Shown one piece after another: positions 19,601-30,936 of a stretch of DNA of 64,000 bases. This DNA is from Raffaelea ambrosiae. Taxonomy: Eukaryota; Ascomycota; Sordariomycetes; Ophiostomatales; Ophiostomataceae. Every line of letters starts with the position of its first letter. Within the stretch, counting starts at the first letter, position 1. The translations under genes and the position numbers were made by a program. Below the pieces are notes generated by a model that was given only the letters and a program-made list of their open reading frames with translations, searched no databases and had not been told where the DNA came from. The stretch lies in the NCBI GenBank assembly GCA_002778195.1, contig PCDI01000001.1, positions 2,992,857-3,056,856 of the forward strand, read 5' to 3'.

Positions 19601-22586
19601 GATCTTGTTGGCCTCTTCGCCATTGGGCTTGTTGCCCTGCTTGGCAATCTCGTCGGGGTGGTCGGTGCTTCGTTCAACTTCGTCGGTTTTGATCTTCTTG
19701 CCAATGAAATGAGAGTACAGTTCGGTTTGCGAGATGAGGAAGTTGAGCTTCCGCTTCTGTCGGGCGGCTTCGCGATCAGCCTCTTCCTTCCGAGCATTCT
19801 CGAGCTCCTGGCGTTCAGCAGCCTTGCGCAGATCTCTCTCTTCGCGTTCGTTTCGCTTCCAAAAGGTCATCATGTCACGCATGACACGCTTGGCGCGAGC
19901 CTGGAGGTCTTTGTTGCCCTTGTTGGTCCGAAGCTGCCAGCGTTTGGCTTCTTTCGAGGCTAGGATGGCTGTCTTCTTCAGGTTCGAAGCTTTGGTGGAG
20001 TAGGAGTCGGTCGCCAGACGGAAAGCCTTGCTCACATCCTTGCGGGACAGGTCGCGCCAAATTTGGTCGTAAATCTGGTTGTAGCCCTTCGTCTGGAACT
20101 TGGTTTCCAGAGGGTCTTTGGGAGGTTCGGCTACCTTATCCTTGTCCTTATCCTTGGCCTTGGAAGACTTGGTGGTGGGCTCGTTCTCCTTATTGGAGCC
20201 ATCATCTTTCCCACTGCCATCAGCGCCACCGTTGGCACCGTTGGCATTGTTGGCAGAATTGGCTCCTTTCTTGAACTTGATGCGAATCTTGGAAGTCTCT
20301 TCCTTGGAAGGCAAGGCCTCACCGGCGTCCAGAGCAGCTTGGGCGGCCTCGGCATTCTCCTTCTCTTGCTGCTTCTGCTCCTTCGACTTCTTCGGACGCG
20401 ACCCGCCACGGCCTTTGCTCTTACCCTTGCCAGGCTCCATGTCACTGGCCTGGAAAGTGGACATGGTGCCACCCTCAAGATTGAGTTCGATCGCAGACAC
20501 ATTCCTGACCGGTCCTTTGATGCCCTTCTGCAGAATGAGTTTCGTCTGTTGGGCTTTCTTGTTGGCACGTTCGGCCTCGCGCAGAAGCTTCTGCCGTTCG
20601 TTTTCATCCTCGGCCACGGCAGCACGGGCCAAGGCGGCATTCTTCTGCTCGAGCGTGACAGCCATTGACTTTTCACGCCGACGCTTGCGCTGCATATCCT
20701 TCTTGCGTTCCTTCTCAGCAAAGAGTTCTTGCTCGCGCACCTCCTGGAGAGCTTCGTCATAGTAGATCTCGTAGTATCGCTTATTGCCAAGGCTAGCGTG
20801 CTCGTCGAAGCGCTTTGCGTAGGAATCGTTCAGCTCTGCGCGGCGGAGACTGAATAGGTCAGAGTCTCTGGCGGCCATCTCCGCTCGCCGACGACGGCTG
20901 CGCTCTTTGAAGTATATCTCATCTTCGCTGAACTCGTCATCGTCGTCCATGTCCAAGGCTTCTTCGTCTAGCTTTCTCATGTAACTCTGAATGTTCTTCT
21001 CCTTTTCTGCATAAGCAGAGGAAGAAGGTGTGGGTTTCTTCTTCTGCTGGCCATTTGCGGTGCGCTTCGCGGGAACGCGAGACTCCGCTGCCAAAGCCTT
21101 GCCGGAGGAGCGTCGAGATGTTTTTGTGACAGATTCCGAGGCAGACGCGTCCTTGTCTGTGGCAAAGTCCTTTATGCTGGACATGCGCGGTTTGGCCACC
21201 CTCCGCGGAGCGCGAAGTTTCTTGTCATCAGCTTTGTCTAGCTTCAGAACACGCACCCCACGACTGGCACCGTTGTATTCCGAATCCTCCTCCTCTACTT
21301 TCGTGGGAGGTGGCGATTTTGGTTTCGGTTTCTCGGTGGGAGGTTCAGCGCTGGACAGGATATTGGAGAAGGACATCAGGTCGGCAGTACGTTTCGGTGT
21401 CTAGAAGAAAGTTTTGTTAATCAACAGAAGAACGCGTAGAGCAGGGCGAGGATGCTGTGGGTGATGACGACAACGATGTGGATGGGACAAATGCAGAGCA
21501 AGAAAAATAGCAATCAAGATGGAAATGACCGATGGATAGAAATGACGGAGGTGGGAACCCGAGAAAGGCGATGCAAAGATTACGCACGCTGGCTGGAGGC
21601 ACCTTTGATGGAGCCGGGGATTCGCCCCTAGAAGAACCGTTTTGAGGCGGCGAGCCAACCAAGCTCAAGGGCGGCTGTCGCAAAGGGGGAGACGCCATTC
21701 TTGTAGGCGGGTTAGGAGAGAGGCTGATGGAATCGGGGGCAGTTGTCGCGGCAGCAAGTGGCACCGGAGTAAGGACGTGGCAGGGAGTTGAAGCAGAAGG
21801 GTTTCGCGAATGCGAGAGGGGGCTTCGAGGTGCTGCTGGGGCGTTCGTGGGCGACTTGTACACGGCGTTGTAGTAAGGCGAGCGATCTCCAGCAGCAGCA
21901 CCGCCGGATGCGGCCGAGGCAGCAGAAGGCTGCGAATGGGACGGATAGTTGAACGTGTCGCGATGCTATTGATGGAGAAAAAGGTGATCCTCGTGTCAGT
22001 TGTGTGTTACTTCTGCAGACAGTGCATCGTCACTGTGATGGTGGCTTCAGAAGGCGACGAAACGAAACGCGTTTGGCGACGAGAAAGGGGTGGGCGATGG
22101 AAAAATTGATGGACTTCCAAGAAAAGAGGTGCAAGAAGATGATGGAAGGGGAAACAATAGGGAAGAGAGTGGAAATCAGGAACGAGTGAAAGAATAATTA
22201 GGTGGAGACAAGAATAATGAAGGAACAAAAGGGTGCGAAAGGGATAGGAGGGAAAATACGGGCAGAAAGTTGAGAAAGGAGTGCCAAAAAAAATTAGACG
22301 TGTAGGGTGATGAGACAGGGCGGATGAGGACAACGGGAGCGCGAGCCAAGCAGAAGGCGAGCCCATTAGTTACGAGAGAGCCACAGGACAACAGAAAAAA
22401 AATAGGAGCCACACAAAAGACGATCATTGGCGATAAGAAACGATAGGTTTGGCTAAAGTTCCGTGCTCTCCATCTGAACGGCTAGTTCCAAGTCCTGTGC
22501 GCGTGATGACGACCAAACCAACCAACAAGGGCAAGGGGGAGACCAAAAAGCAAAGCACAAAAGACAAAACGAGGGCCAACAGCAGC

Positions 22587-22618
<32 letters not shown>

Positions 22619-23353
22619 AAAAAAAAAAACATGCAAGCAGCAAAACGGCAAAGCGCTGAATGAACTCACCTGAGACGCAGCTGTGTCTTGACTGCCGCTG
22701 TGCCACGACCCAGACTCAGACGGCCGGCGGTCTCTAGTTTCTCTGGGCGCGCTGGCTGGTGAAGGAGCCGCTGTCGTCGCGGTTGTGGTGTCGGTGGTGG
22801 GATCGTAGAAACTGCCCGAGGCCTTTTCGCGCTGCGACGAGGTCGCCGGCAGCGTGGAGGACTGGCTCTCGCGCACACTGTCGTATGGACGGTGGGAGGA
22901 GGTCGAGACCGCGGCCGGAGTGGCCAGGGGAGACCGCGGACGCGACCCGGGCGCGGTACCGAAGCTGGACGAGACTGGAGGCGGCGGCGAGACCGACATG
23001 AGATGCGCGAGCTGAGCAGGCGGCTTCGGCGACAGATGGGCGGTGCCGTTGTTGAGGATGCTGGCCGAAACCGACGACCCGGGCGACGAGGGCCGGAACT
23101 CGGACTTGGTTGGCGACCGGAGGCTGAAGGCGGCCTGTGAGTGTGGTGGGCTCGCCGAATGGCCGTAGTGGTGGCGGCGTTGCCGGGACGGGTAGAAATC
23201 GGATGGCGGGGAGGGCCTCCTCTCGGGGGGCACCGGGTTGAGGATGTCAATGTCGCGTCGGCGGTGGTCCCGGCTGTCGTCGTTGCCACGGGTGCTGCTG
23301 CTGCTGTTGTCGCTCCGTCCGAGGACGGTGGACTGGAAGTTGGATGGCTCCAT
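16644..23353 (-). CDS. INO80: INO80 chromatin-remodelling ATPase
   Basis: Four exons predicted (23353-22670, 21965-21588, 21400-16879, 16813-16644) encode 1917 aa, the size usual for filamentous fungi. INO80 is the ATPase of the nuclear complex that slides nucleosomes and edits H2A.Z. The long N-terminus (about residues 1-360) is Ser/Pro/His-rich and disordered. A Lys/Glu-rich region containing the DBINO domain follows (about 700-850; [25 protein letters not shown]). The SNF2 ATPase then begins with [13 protein letters not shown]. Walker A is DEMGLGKT at about 1064, the Walker B box DEAQ at about 1174 (DEAQ typical of INO80), then [21 protein letters not shown] long insertion separates the two lobes, as in INO80/SWR1. 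The second lobe shows [10 protein letters not shown] and [16 protein letters not shown] at about 1735. The last exon encodes a basic tail ([16 protein letters not shown]). The first intron (704 bp) is long for the window and holds a CAA-type microsatellite. The start [12 protein letters not shown] is the first ATG. Confidence 0.95.
22578..22617. repeat. (AAC)n microsatellite in INO80 intron 1
   Basis: About thirteen AAC/AGC triplets within the 704-bp first intron, followed by an A-tract. In the antisense direction it would read as a Val/Leu run, which is why it produces a false reading frame. Confidence 0.9.
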
Positions 23354-25898
23354 GTTGCGTTGTTCTTCAAGGTGGTGGACGTGCTCCAATTCGTCTGGCA
23401 ATTGTTTCGCCTGCTCGCAGCTCTTCAATCCAGCCGCGAACTCGTTGCGATTGGATGGATCTCAAGGCGGTCTCTCAGCAGCGAGCTGGAAGGTGCAACA
23501 AGGCAACTAAAGAACGGCAAACCGCAGCAGAGAAAAAAAAAGAGGAAGAAGAAAAGAAAGAAAGTAGTCCGCGAAGTTATATGGGCGGCATTGACGGGCG
23601 GTGGTGTATGTATGATGGAAGGAGAGAACAGCTGTAGGCTCGGTGGTAGGCGTTGGAGCTTTGGTGTGGGGGGGGGCTTCGCAATTCGCTGGCTGCTCGA
23701 TGGTCTGGTCGCGATGCGCGTGGGCAGGGCTGCATTGGGAGGGCCCAGGTCGACGAAAAACGAAATAAAACGAGGCGGTTGAGACCAGCTCAGTGGCTGG
23801 TTGGCCAGCTCAGTGGGGGAGAAAGAAAAAATCAGCGGAATTGTGCTGAGTAAACGGGCGAAGGTGCTGCGCAGGTCGGGCTGGCGATGGATGCACAGTG
23901 CAGCTCTCTCTGGCGCGGGCGAGACGCTGTGGGCGAGGGTGACGATGACGATGGCGACGATCCGGACGCCGGACGATGGGAAGAGGGTCGATGGAGATGG
24001 AAAGTGGAAGGGAGAAAATGGGGATGATGGAAATTGGGCGATGGCGGTGGAAAACCAAGAAGGGCCTGCAGAGGGAAAAAATAGAGGCTCTGTTTTGGTG
24101 CGCCTTGCCTGACATCCATTTTTTCCCTCCCCTTTTCGCTCTCAGTGTGTTTTTTTTTTACGCTCGTTATTGCGACTATTCTGGCTCGCTCCTTCCCTCC
24201 TCGCGCTCCTGCCACTTGCAGCTATTTCCACAATGCCCCCCCCCTTCCGCTGTTGGTTCCCCGTATCTCCACCCGCCTCTGCGCCTGGCCCTACCAGGGT
24301 CGTGCTTTCCACGCTGACGCCTGTGCTCCTCTCCGCCGCCCCCGGTGGTCTGCCACCACCTCGCCCGCGCCTTCCCTCGTTGTGTCTCGTTCTTGTTCTC
24401 GTCCGGTTGTCGCTGCCTTGCCCATCTCTCACCTGCTGTTCGTTCCTTCCTCTCCCGCGCGTCTCTGCGCCATCCGCTGCAGATGCGCACTACTAAGGTC
24501 CCCGCGGCCAATCGCAGTGCCGCAGCCCTCTGACAGCCTGCTAGATCCACCCCCCCCGTGTCAGACACGCCCACTCCCTGTACGTAGCAAGCTGGAATCC
24601 ATAATTACATACGAGTAGTACTCGTACATCCCACGGGGAAGAGGCATGGCTCTTTGTGGTTCTCATCGAACCTCCAAATTATGGTCCCCTTTTCCGGCCA
24701 GGCGGTCTCTTCTCACCCCTCCCCTCCCAGCGCCCGCGCTGGAGCGTTCACGAGAGTGCCCAGCACAAACTGTTCCCACTTGGCTGATTCTCGACAACCA
24801 CCACTACTTTGTCGCCACTCTCTCCATTTCTCCTTCGCTTCGCCTGCAACCCACATAGCATCATCACACAATAACGCAGACCTCCAAATTTCGGCGCTGG
24901 GATGTCCCTGTTCAGCCCAGCCACAGTGCCCCAAACCGTATCAGCTTACTAACAAAAAGAACACATCATGCCAAATGTGATCTGTCTCGAACAGGCGAGA
25001 AAAACAAATCTTGTAAGGAGAACCCGCCCTAGCCGAGGGTTATCTATCTCACTTGCACAATCCAGAAATTCGGCCATGAGGGAGAGCCACAATCTCACCT
25101 GCACATGAAATTGAGACATCCAGAAAACAGCACAAAAAATTTCCGGAGAGGCAAGCCGGCTGTTGCCTATCGCCGTGCCCAATTGGTTGCATCTTGTCGC
25201 CAGCTTGGCGAACCGCCCCAACGCACCTTTTGTTCCAGCGTCTGCACAGCCAGACGCCTGCCTGATCCGTCGAGCATCCCCCATTTGTCCAAATTGGCAG
25301 GAACAAGAGGGCCTCCTGCGGTTGCCTGTCCGGATTTAACCGCAGTTAACATTCACTCACGATCGCCCATTTGCGACGACATCTCCATCTGGCCAAGAAA
25401 TCGATCTGCTGGATTTTGCAATGGCCACTTTAGTGGGCGTTTTGTTTGTAAAGGAGCAACAAAAAGCAGAACCCAAAAAGCAGAACCCAAAAAAATCCGG
25501 GGCATATTCGTATTAAACCCAGTGTCATCCTGCTACAGCGTCCATCTCGAAAAGAGGTCTCTGCCCTCCTCTGCTAGAGTAATCTGCGGCTATCACGGCG
25601 TATCTAACAGCTTGGGAAAGTCCCCTAGTCTCATCGTTTTGTGTTTTGTTTTGTTTTCCACTCCGTGCGCGATTCGTCTCCTTCGAGTCGGCGCGGCCCC
25701 CTTTGTCCTGCGTGTCATTCCAGCACCGCCTAAGGGGGGTAGGACATGGCCTTCCGATGCACCATTGGTAGTTGGTTTTTTTTTTGTATCATGCCAATCT
25801 TTTTAACTCTATGTGGACAAACGGGAATCAAAAAGCAGGAGCGAAAAAAAAGAGACAACGAAAATTAGAAAATCTGCGAGACGCCCCAGACTGGTTCC
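23354..25898. other. 2.5-kb gene-free interval upstream of INO80
   Basis: Contains the INO80 5' leader and promoter (CT/GA-rich, 23500-24300) and the region downstream of ARB1. Several reading frames of 100-230 codons exist but are low in complexity and show no domain. No tRNA seen. Confidence 0.5.
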
Positions 25899-27978
25899 TT
25901 AGACGTTTCCTGCAGAGATCATCTTTTTCCGCAGGTAGTTCTTGTACTCCGAGATGCTGCCATCCCATGTCCGGATCGTCCGGTTCTCGCACACCAGAAT
26001 CTGCTTGGCAATCTTGTCCAGGAGTCTGTGTAGGGTCAGTAATTGGTCAAGTATGAGGAGAGGGGGGGGGGTTGGGTAGAAAGGGTGAAATTCGATTTGT
26101 TTCTGGGATGGAGTGACAGCAAAAAAATAGAGCGTTGTAAACTTACCGGAAGTCGTGGCTGACCACGACGACACCACCGCTAAAGGCGTTGATGGCATCT
26201 GCCAGACTGTCGATCGTGGGGATATCCAGACCGTTGGTAGGCTCGTCGAGCAACAGCATGTTGGGACCGTCAATGGCGAGAAGGGCGAACACGATACGGC
26301 TCTTCTGGCCCTCGGACAGCGTGCCGATCAGGGCGGTCTGGGACTCGCCCGAAAGGCCGTACTTGCCCAGCTGCTGGCGCCAGTACTGGTAGTCCTGCGA
26401 CTTCTCCCGGTACTTCTCACGCACAAAGTCAAGGGCCGATTTGGTCAGGTCGAGCTGTTCGGCCGAGTGCTGCGAGTAGATACCCAGCTTCAAATGCGTG
26501 TGCCGGGTCACGGTACCCTGGGTCGGGCTGAGCTTGCCGGTCATGAGACGCAGCAACGTCGACTTGCCCACACCGTTGGGGCCGACCAGGGCGGTACGAG
26601 AGTCCATGTCGAAACCGAGGTCGATGTTGCGGTACAGGTCGTCCTTCGGGTCGCCCGAGTAGGAAAAGGTGACGTTGTCAAACGACAGCACCGGCGGAGG
26701 CAGCTTCTCGACATCGGCAAAGCGGAAGGAGAACACCTTGTCGGGGGTCACAGGCTGGATGAAACCGTCGGCCTCCATCTTGTCCAGAATCTTCTGCCGG
26801 GACTTGGCCTGGCGCACCAGGTTGGCATAGGTACCGGCACTGGCAATGAACTTCTTGATGTGGGCAATCTCGTCCTGCTGCTTGGTGTACGCCTTCATCT
26901 GGTTGGTCTCCTGCTCGGACCGGGTCTTGATGTAGGAGTCGTAGTTGCCGCCATAGTACAGCAGCTTCTGGTCGCGCATGTCGATCATGTTGGAGCACAC
27001 GCCGTTGAGGAAATCCTGCGAGTGCGACACCAGCACCAGCGTGCGCTCCCACTTCTTCAGGTACTCCTCCAGCCACACGCAGGCCTCCAGATCCAAATGG
27101 GCCGTGGGGTCGTCAAGCAGCAGCAGCGACGGCTGCACGAACAGAGCCTTGGCCAGACCCACGCGCATGCGCCAGCCACCGGACATGTCCTTGGTCTTCT
27201 TGTCGATCGTCTTCTTGTTGAAACCGAGACCGGTCAGAATCAGCGAGGCACGGGTCGAGAAGGTTGATGGGTCCATCCGTTCCATGTGCTGAGAGACAAC
27301 ACAAACGAGTTAGCGAATCTTTTTATATTTTTTTTTATATTTTTTTTGGTCGTTCAAGCTATGCTTCACGTTACTCAAAAGACCACTTACCTCGTAGAGG
27401 TCCATCAGCACCGGGCTCTCGGGGCCCTCGTCCTCCAGCAGCTGCTCGGCCAGCTTGTCGAGCCGGTCCAGCTCGTTCTGTGCCTCCTTCACGACCCACT
27501 CCAGGGCACCCAGCTCCGTCGGCGGCGCACCCTCGTTCAGCAGGTAGATGTCGACATGCTGGGGGATGGGGAACTCGCGCTTGTCAATGGCCTTCATCAG
27601 CGTACTCTTGCCGCAGCCGTTCTCGCCCAGCAGGCCGTAGCGGCGGCCGTAGGTCAGTTCGAGAGTGGAGTCGGTGATCAGGACGCGGCCGTGGAACACC
27701 AGGCTGACACTGGTGATCTTGACGTCGCGGCTCGTCGGCGTCGATGCCAGCACACCCGTCGTCACGCGGTCGGACAGACCGTGCTTGTCCATCTGTGCTG
27801 CGAGGCGCTTGACCTCCTCGTCCCGCTCGCCGTCGTCATCGCCGTTCACAGACGCAGTCTTACTGGCCGTGGCGCTGTTGGCCTTGGACCCGGCCTTGGA
27901 CCGCGAGGCGACCGTCTTCTTCTCCTTGCCATCGGCAGCCTTCTTCGCGAGTCTCTTCTCCTTCGAGGCGGAAACCAT
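25899..27978 (-). CDS. ARB1: ABC-F ATPase Arb1-like, ribosome biogenesis
   Basis: Three exons, 27978-27391, 27288-26147 and 26025-25899, give 618 aa (yeast Arb1 is 610). It has two ABC ATPase domains and no membrane segments, as in the ABC-F group. The N-terminus [15 protein letters not shown] is Lys-rich as in Arb1. Domain 1: Walker [10 protein letters not shown] at about 119-127, signature MSGGWRMR, Walker [21 protein letters not shown] (Arb1-typical). Domain 2: Walker [10 protein letters not shown] at about 431-439, signature LSEGQKSR, Walker [13 protein letters not shown] and switch His in VVSHDFR, which is split by intron 2. Arb1 shuttles between nucleus and cytoplasm and helps 40S and 60S maturation. 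Splice phases fit exactly. Closest alternatives (Gcn20, eEF3) are excluded by length and by the [16 protein letters not shown] box. Confidence 0.95.
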
Positions 27979-28997
27979 CTTGGCGGTGGTTATGTCTCAA
28001 AAAAACAGTGGTCGGAATACACGTGCGTACGGGCGGTATGCAAAGGGTCCTTTTTTGAAAACAACGAGAAAAAGGAATAAAAAATCGCCCTAGAAATGTG
28101 TTTGCTGCAGATGAAAACTTGCAACAGAGAATGGAGAAGGGTCAGATAAACGAAATGGCCTTTCTCAGAGTGTGGCGGGGTTTGGCTCCTTCACTCTCTC
28201 CCTCTCTATTTTTTTTTTCTGTTAGTTCCCTTTCTTACTTGTTTGGATGTGGTGGGGTTCCGAGTTTTGGTCGCAGACAAATTTTTTTTTTTTTTTTCTT
28301 CCTTCCAAGGCACAAGCGATAAGGCGATAAAAACTCTTGTGCGGGACGATTAGGCACCAAGGCATCAACCAACCAACCACAATTGGTTCATTGACGATGC
28401 TGCATCCGTCCAACTGCGTTTTGTTGGCCGCAATTCCAGTCGAGACAGTGTTGTGCGCCACAACTGTGGAAGAACGACGGGTTCTTTCTTTCTCCTTTCA
28501 CGACGTGCCTTGACGTTTCCAGTTGTCCCTGACGTCACGGTCATGTGATTCTTCAGTGCAGAACAGTGTCGTTGCAGGAACTTGCGTGGCCGACACTGTG
28601 TCCAGCTACCCAGTTGGCCATGGTCGGTATTATTGCCAGCCGTGGTCTTGGGAAAGGCTTCAGCATTCTCAGCTGCTCGAAAGGAAACGGCCCATATGTC
28701 TTGGTACCATGTGTTTGACGAATGTTCTCTCTATTGAACTCTATATCCTCTACCGCACGGATGCCGGATAATCTCCATTTCCAATATAAACAGTATCTGT
28801 TTTTCCTTTGGGATGTCTTGGGTTTTCTTGGAAGTCGCCGGTGCAAATTGGGCGGCCTATTTTGCCAGGATGCTCTCTACAACAGAGAAGAAGAGACCCT
28901 CTCGTAGCTATATATATAGCATTTGTGGAAGCCGCGAAGATCCTCGTCCTTGAAACTGACGCCGCAGAGTCGGTCATCAAACAAACAAACCTTCAAT
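27979..28997. other. Divergent intergenic interval (ARB1 / secreted protein)
   Basis: About 1 kb shared upstream region with T-rich tracts (28208-28220, 28280-28296). No gene seen. Confidence 0.5.
28907..28920. promoter_or_regulatory. Putative TATA element, palindromic
   Basis: GCTATATATATAGC, a perfect inverted repeat containing a TATA-type core, lies about 80 bp upstream of the ATG of the secreted-protein gene. Confidence 0.4.
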
Positions 28998-29844
28998 ATG
29001 TTGGCTTTAGCATGCGTCTTTGTGGTGCTGTTTTCATGCACCCATGCAGTTGCTGTAGGGGCTTTAGACTCTGGGACCCATACCCTGATTGTACGGCGAA
29101 ACAGCAGCTCTCAGTGTCTCTCGCCTGCTGCCGTACAGACGGCTAGCACCTTCACAGGGCAAGAAGAGGGCACCAAAGGTCTAAACAAAGGCCAATCTCC
29201 TTCTGAAATGTGAGCCTATTGTAGCTGCTCTGCTGCCATCCATGAATCGGTGGCTAACATCCCGAAGCGACGGTGCCAACTTCATCAACTTCTGTGCTGG
29301 TCAGCCGTTGACCAATGGACGTCAGCTGTCAACCTCATCGTGCAACGGCATCCCCATGGGACGCATCCCAGCCCAGAGCAATATGATTTCGGCCTTGATC
29401 GTGTCGCCAGCATCTCATGGATGGGTATCAGCACATACTGACTTCAATATCACGATTCAAACCGCACACCTTCATGCTGGCTATCTGGTCAACCCCAGGA
29501 CAAATTATTACACTGCGCCACAGCAATTGGACGAAAAGGGCGACATCTATGGCCACTGCCATGTCACAATTCAGGAACTGCCTCTCCACAGAAGGACTTT
29601 CAAAGCGGCCTCTCCGCCCGACCCAGCGCGTTTTGCTTTTTTCAAGGGAGTTGATGACGCTGGAGATGGCAAAGGCCGCCTCCAGACGACTGTCACAGGT
29701 GGCCTGCCCTCGGGCACATACCGAGTCTGCACAATGATTGCCGCGCGCAATCACCAGCCAGTCTTGATGCCCGTAGCGCAGCGGGGTGCCCAGGATGACT
29801 GTGTACGGTTTCACGTATTCGAGATGGACGATGACGATGAGTAA
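28998..29844 (+). CDS. Small secreted fungal protein (conserved PVAQRGAQDDC family)
   Basis: Two exons, 28998-29209 and 29268-29844, separated by a 58-bp intron with branch GCTAAC at about 29254, give 262 aa. The N-terminus MLALACVFVVLFSCTHAVAV is a signal peptide. The mature part follows a family of secreted fungal proteins of unknown function: CLSPAAVQTASTFTGQE, then ANFINFC, SCNGIPMGRIP, YYTAPQQLDEKGDIYGHCHV, FAFFKGVDDAGDGKG, GGLPSGTYRVCTM and ARNHQPVLMPVAQRGAQDDC. Six or so conserved cysteines suggest disulphides. The splice join restores the family spacing between GQSPSE and GANFINFC. After the usual C-terminal strand it ends in the acidic tail EMDDDDE, an extension I do not recall from the family. 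One possible N-glycosylation site is FNIT. Role unknown; extracellular. Confidence 0.88.
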
Positions 29845-30349
29845 GCGCCTATTTAGTCTGGTGTTGCAAGTCGTCTTTTTCAAATGGACACGTATCTGCT
29901 GGCCAACACATGTCCATGTCAGTGTCTGTACGTCATAGAGAAGGTCCCTGTCCAAATGAGAGAATTTGGTCTTTTTGTGTCTAGGATCCGCCATGCTTCC
30001 CTTCACTAGCAATTTGTGTAGACGAAAGGCAGCAAATAATGAGAGAGAGCATTCACAGAAGAAGAAATAATAGATGCACTTGATCAGCTCCGGCCGTTGC
30101 AGTGGACAAAATGGCAGCAAAAATAACGTATTTTGTGGCTGAATTTTTTGTGTAAGAACCTGGACAAAAAAAATTGTCTTCATCATATCGTATATAAACA
30201 AGAGCACTTCAGTTTCCTGCATTGTCTGTGTATTTCAGGAATAGAGTGCAATGTTCGGCCTGGCCTGGGACAGAGATTTAGCGTGCACAAGAACGACCCA
30301 GTGTTGCCAAACTACATAATACCAAATAGTGAGCGATTGTTCAACCAAC
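29845..30349. other. Intergenic, secreted protein to tRNA-Met
   Basis: AT-rich 3' region; no gene seen. Confidence 0.5.
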
Positions 30350-30450
30350 GGGAAGGTGGCGCAGTCGGTAGCGCGTTGGTCTCATACTGTTCTTAGAACA
30401 TATGGCGTAACATCATCCAAAGGACGTGGGTTCGAGCCCCTCTCTTCCCA
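30350..30450 (+). tRNA. Elongator tRNA-Met(CAU) with 28-bp intron
   Basis: Acceptor GGGAAGG (30350-30356) pairs with TCTTCCC (30443-30449), A73 at 30450. D arm GCGC...GCGC. Anticodon stem TTGGT/TCCAA with the T31-T39 pair typical of elongator tRNA-Met. Loop CTCATA with anticodon CAT at 30383-30385, intron about 30387-30414. T arm GTGGG-TTCGAGC-CCCTC has one T-T mismatch (positions 50-64), which slightly weakens the fold. Followed by a T-run at 30451-30457, a plausible Pol III terminator. Confidence 0.88.
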
Positions 30451-30936
30451 TTTTTTTGGTCCCTTTTCGGGGTCATTTTTTTGACGTTTTTTTTTTTCTT
30501 TTTTCTCATGATTTCTCTTTTATTTTTAATTGTATTATCTTCTTCTTGGTCGCTCTCACCCTCTTTCTGATCCCGATGACTTCCTTGTTCTTTTCGTCTT
30601 TGCGAGAGGAAAGAAAGTTTGCATTTTACATGATTCGTCCTGTGGGGGCAAAAGTCATGTCTTTGGCTACACACCCCACAATCAACATCATTTTGTATGA
30701 ACGGCCTCTGCTTGGCGTCACTGTAAATTCATGAGATGCTCGAATTCACTCACAGAATGATGCCGACCCTTTGAGCTCATTGGCGACTCTGCCTTGCTTA
30801 TGCCAATTTCGACCAACGAGGGTTGCGAGCGCACAAATAAAAATAAATTTTCAGCATCCCCGCCAGGCTGGGTCTGTTCAATGATGTCGATACCTGTCTG
30901 CATCCAACATTCCGTCCGTCAATCTTGCCGCCCAAG
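30451..30936. other. Intergenic, tRNA-Met to HET gene
   Basis: T-rich tracts (Pol III termination) and promoter side of the HET gene. No gene seen. Confidence 0.5.

Noticed and set aside
24142..24618. Overlapping frames of 96-157 codons upstream of INO80
   Set aside because: CT-rich leader/promoter sequence read in several frames; low-complexity Arg/Ser/Pro content and no domain.
26155..27267. 370-codon plus-strand frame opposite ARB1
   Set aside because: Antisense of two conserved ABC domains; not independent.
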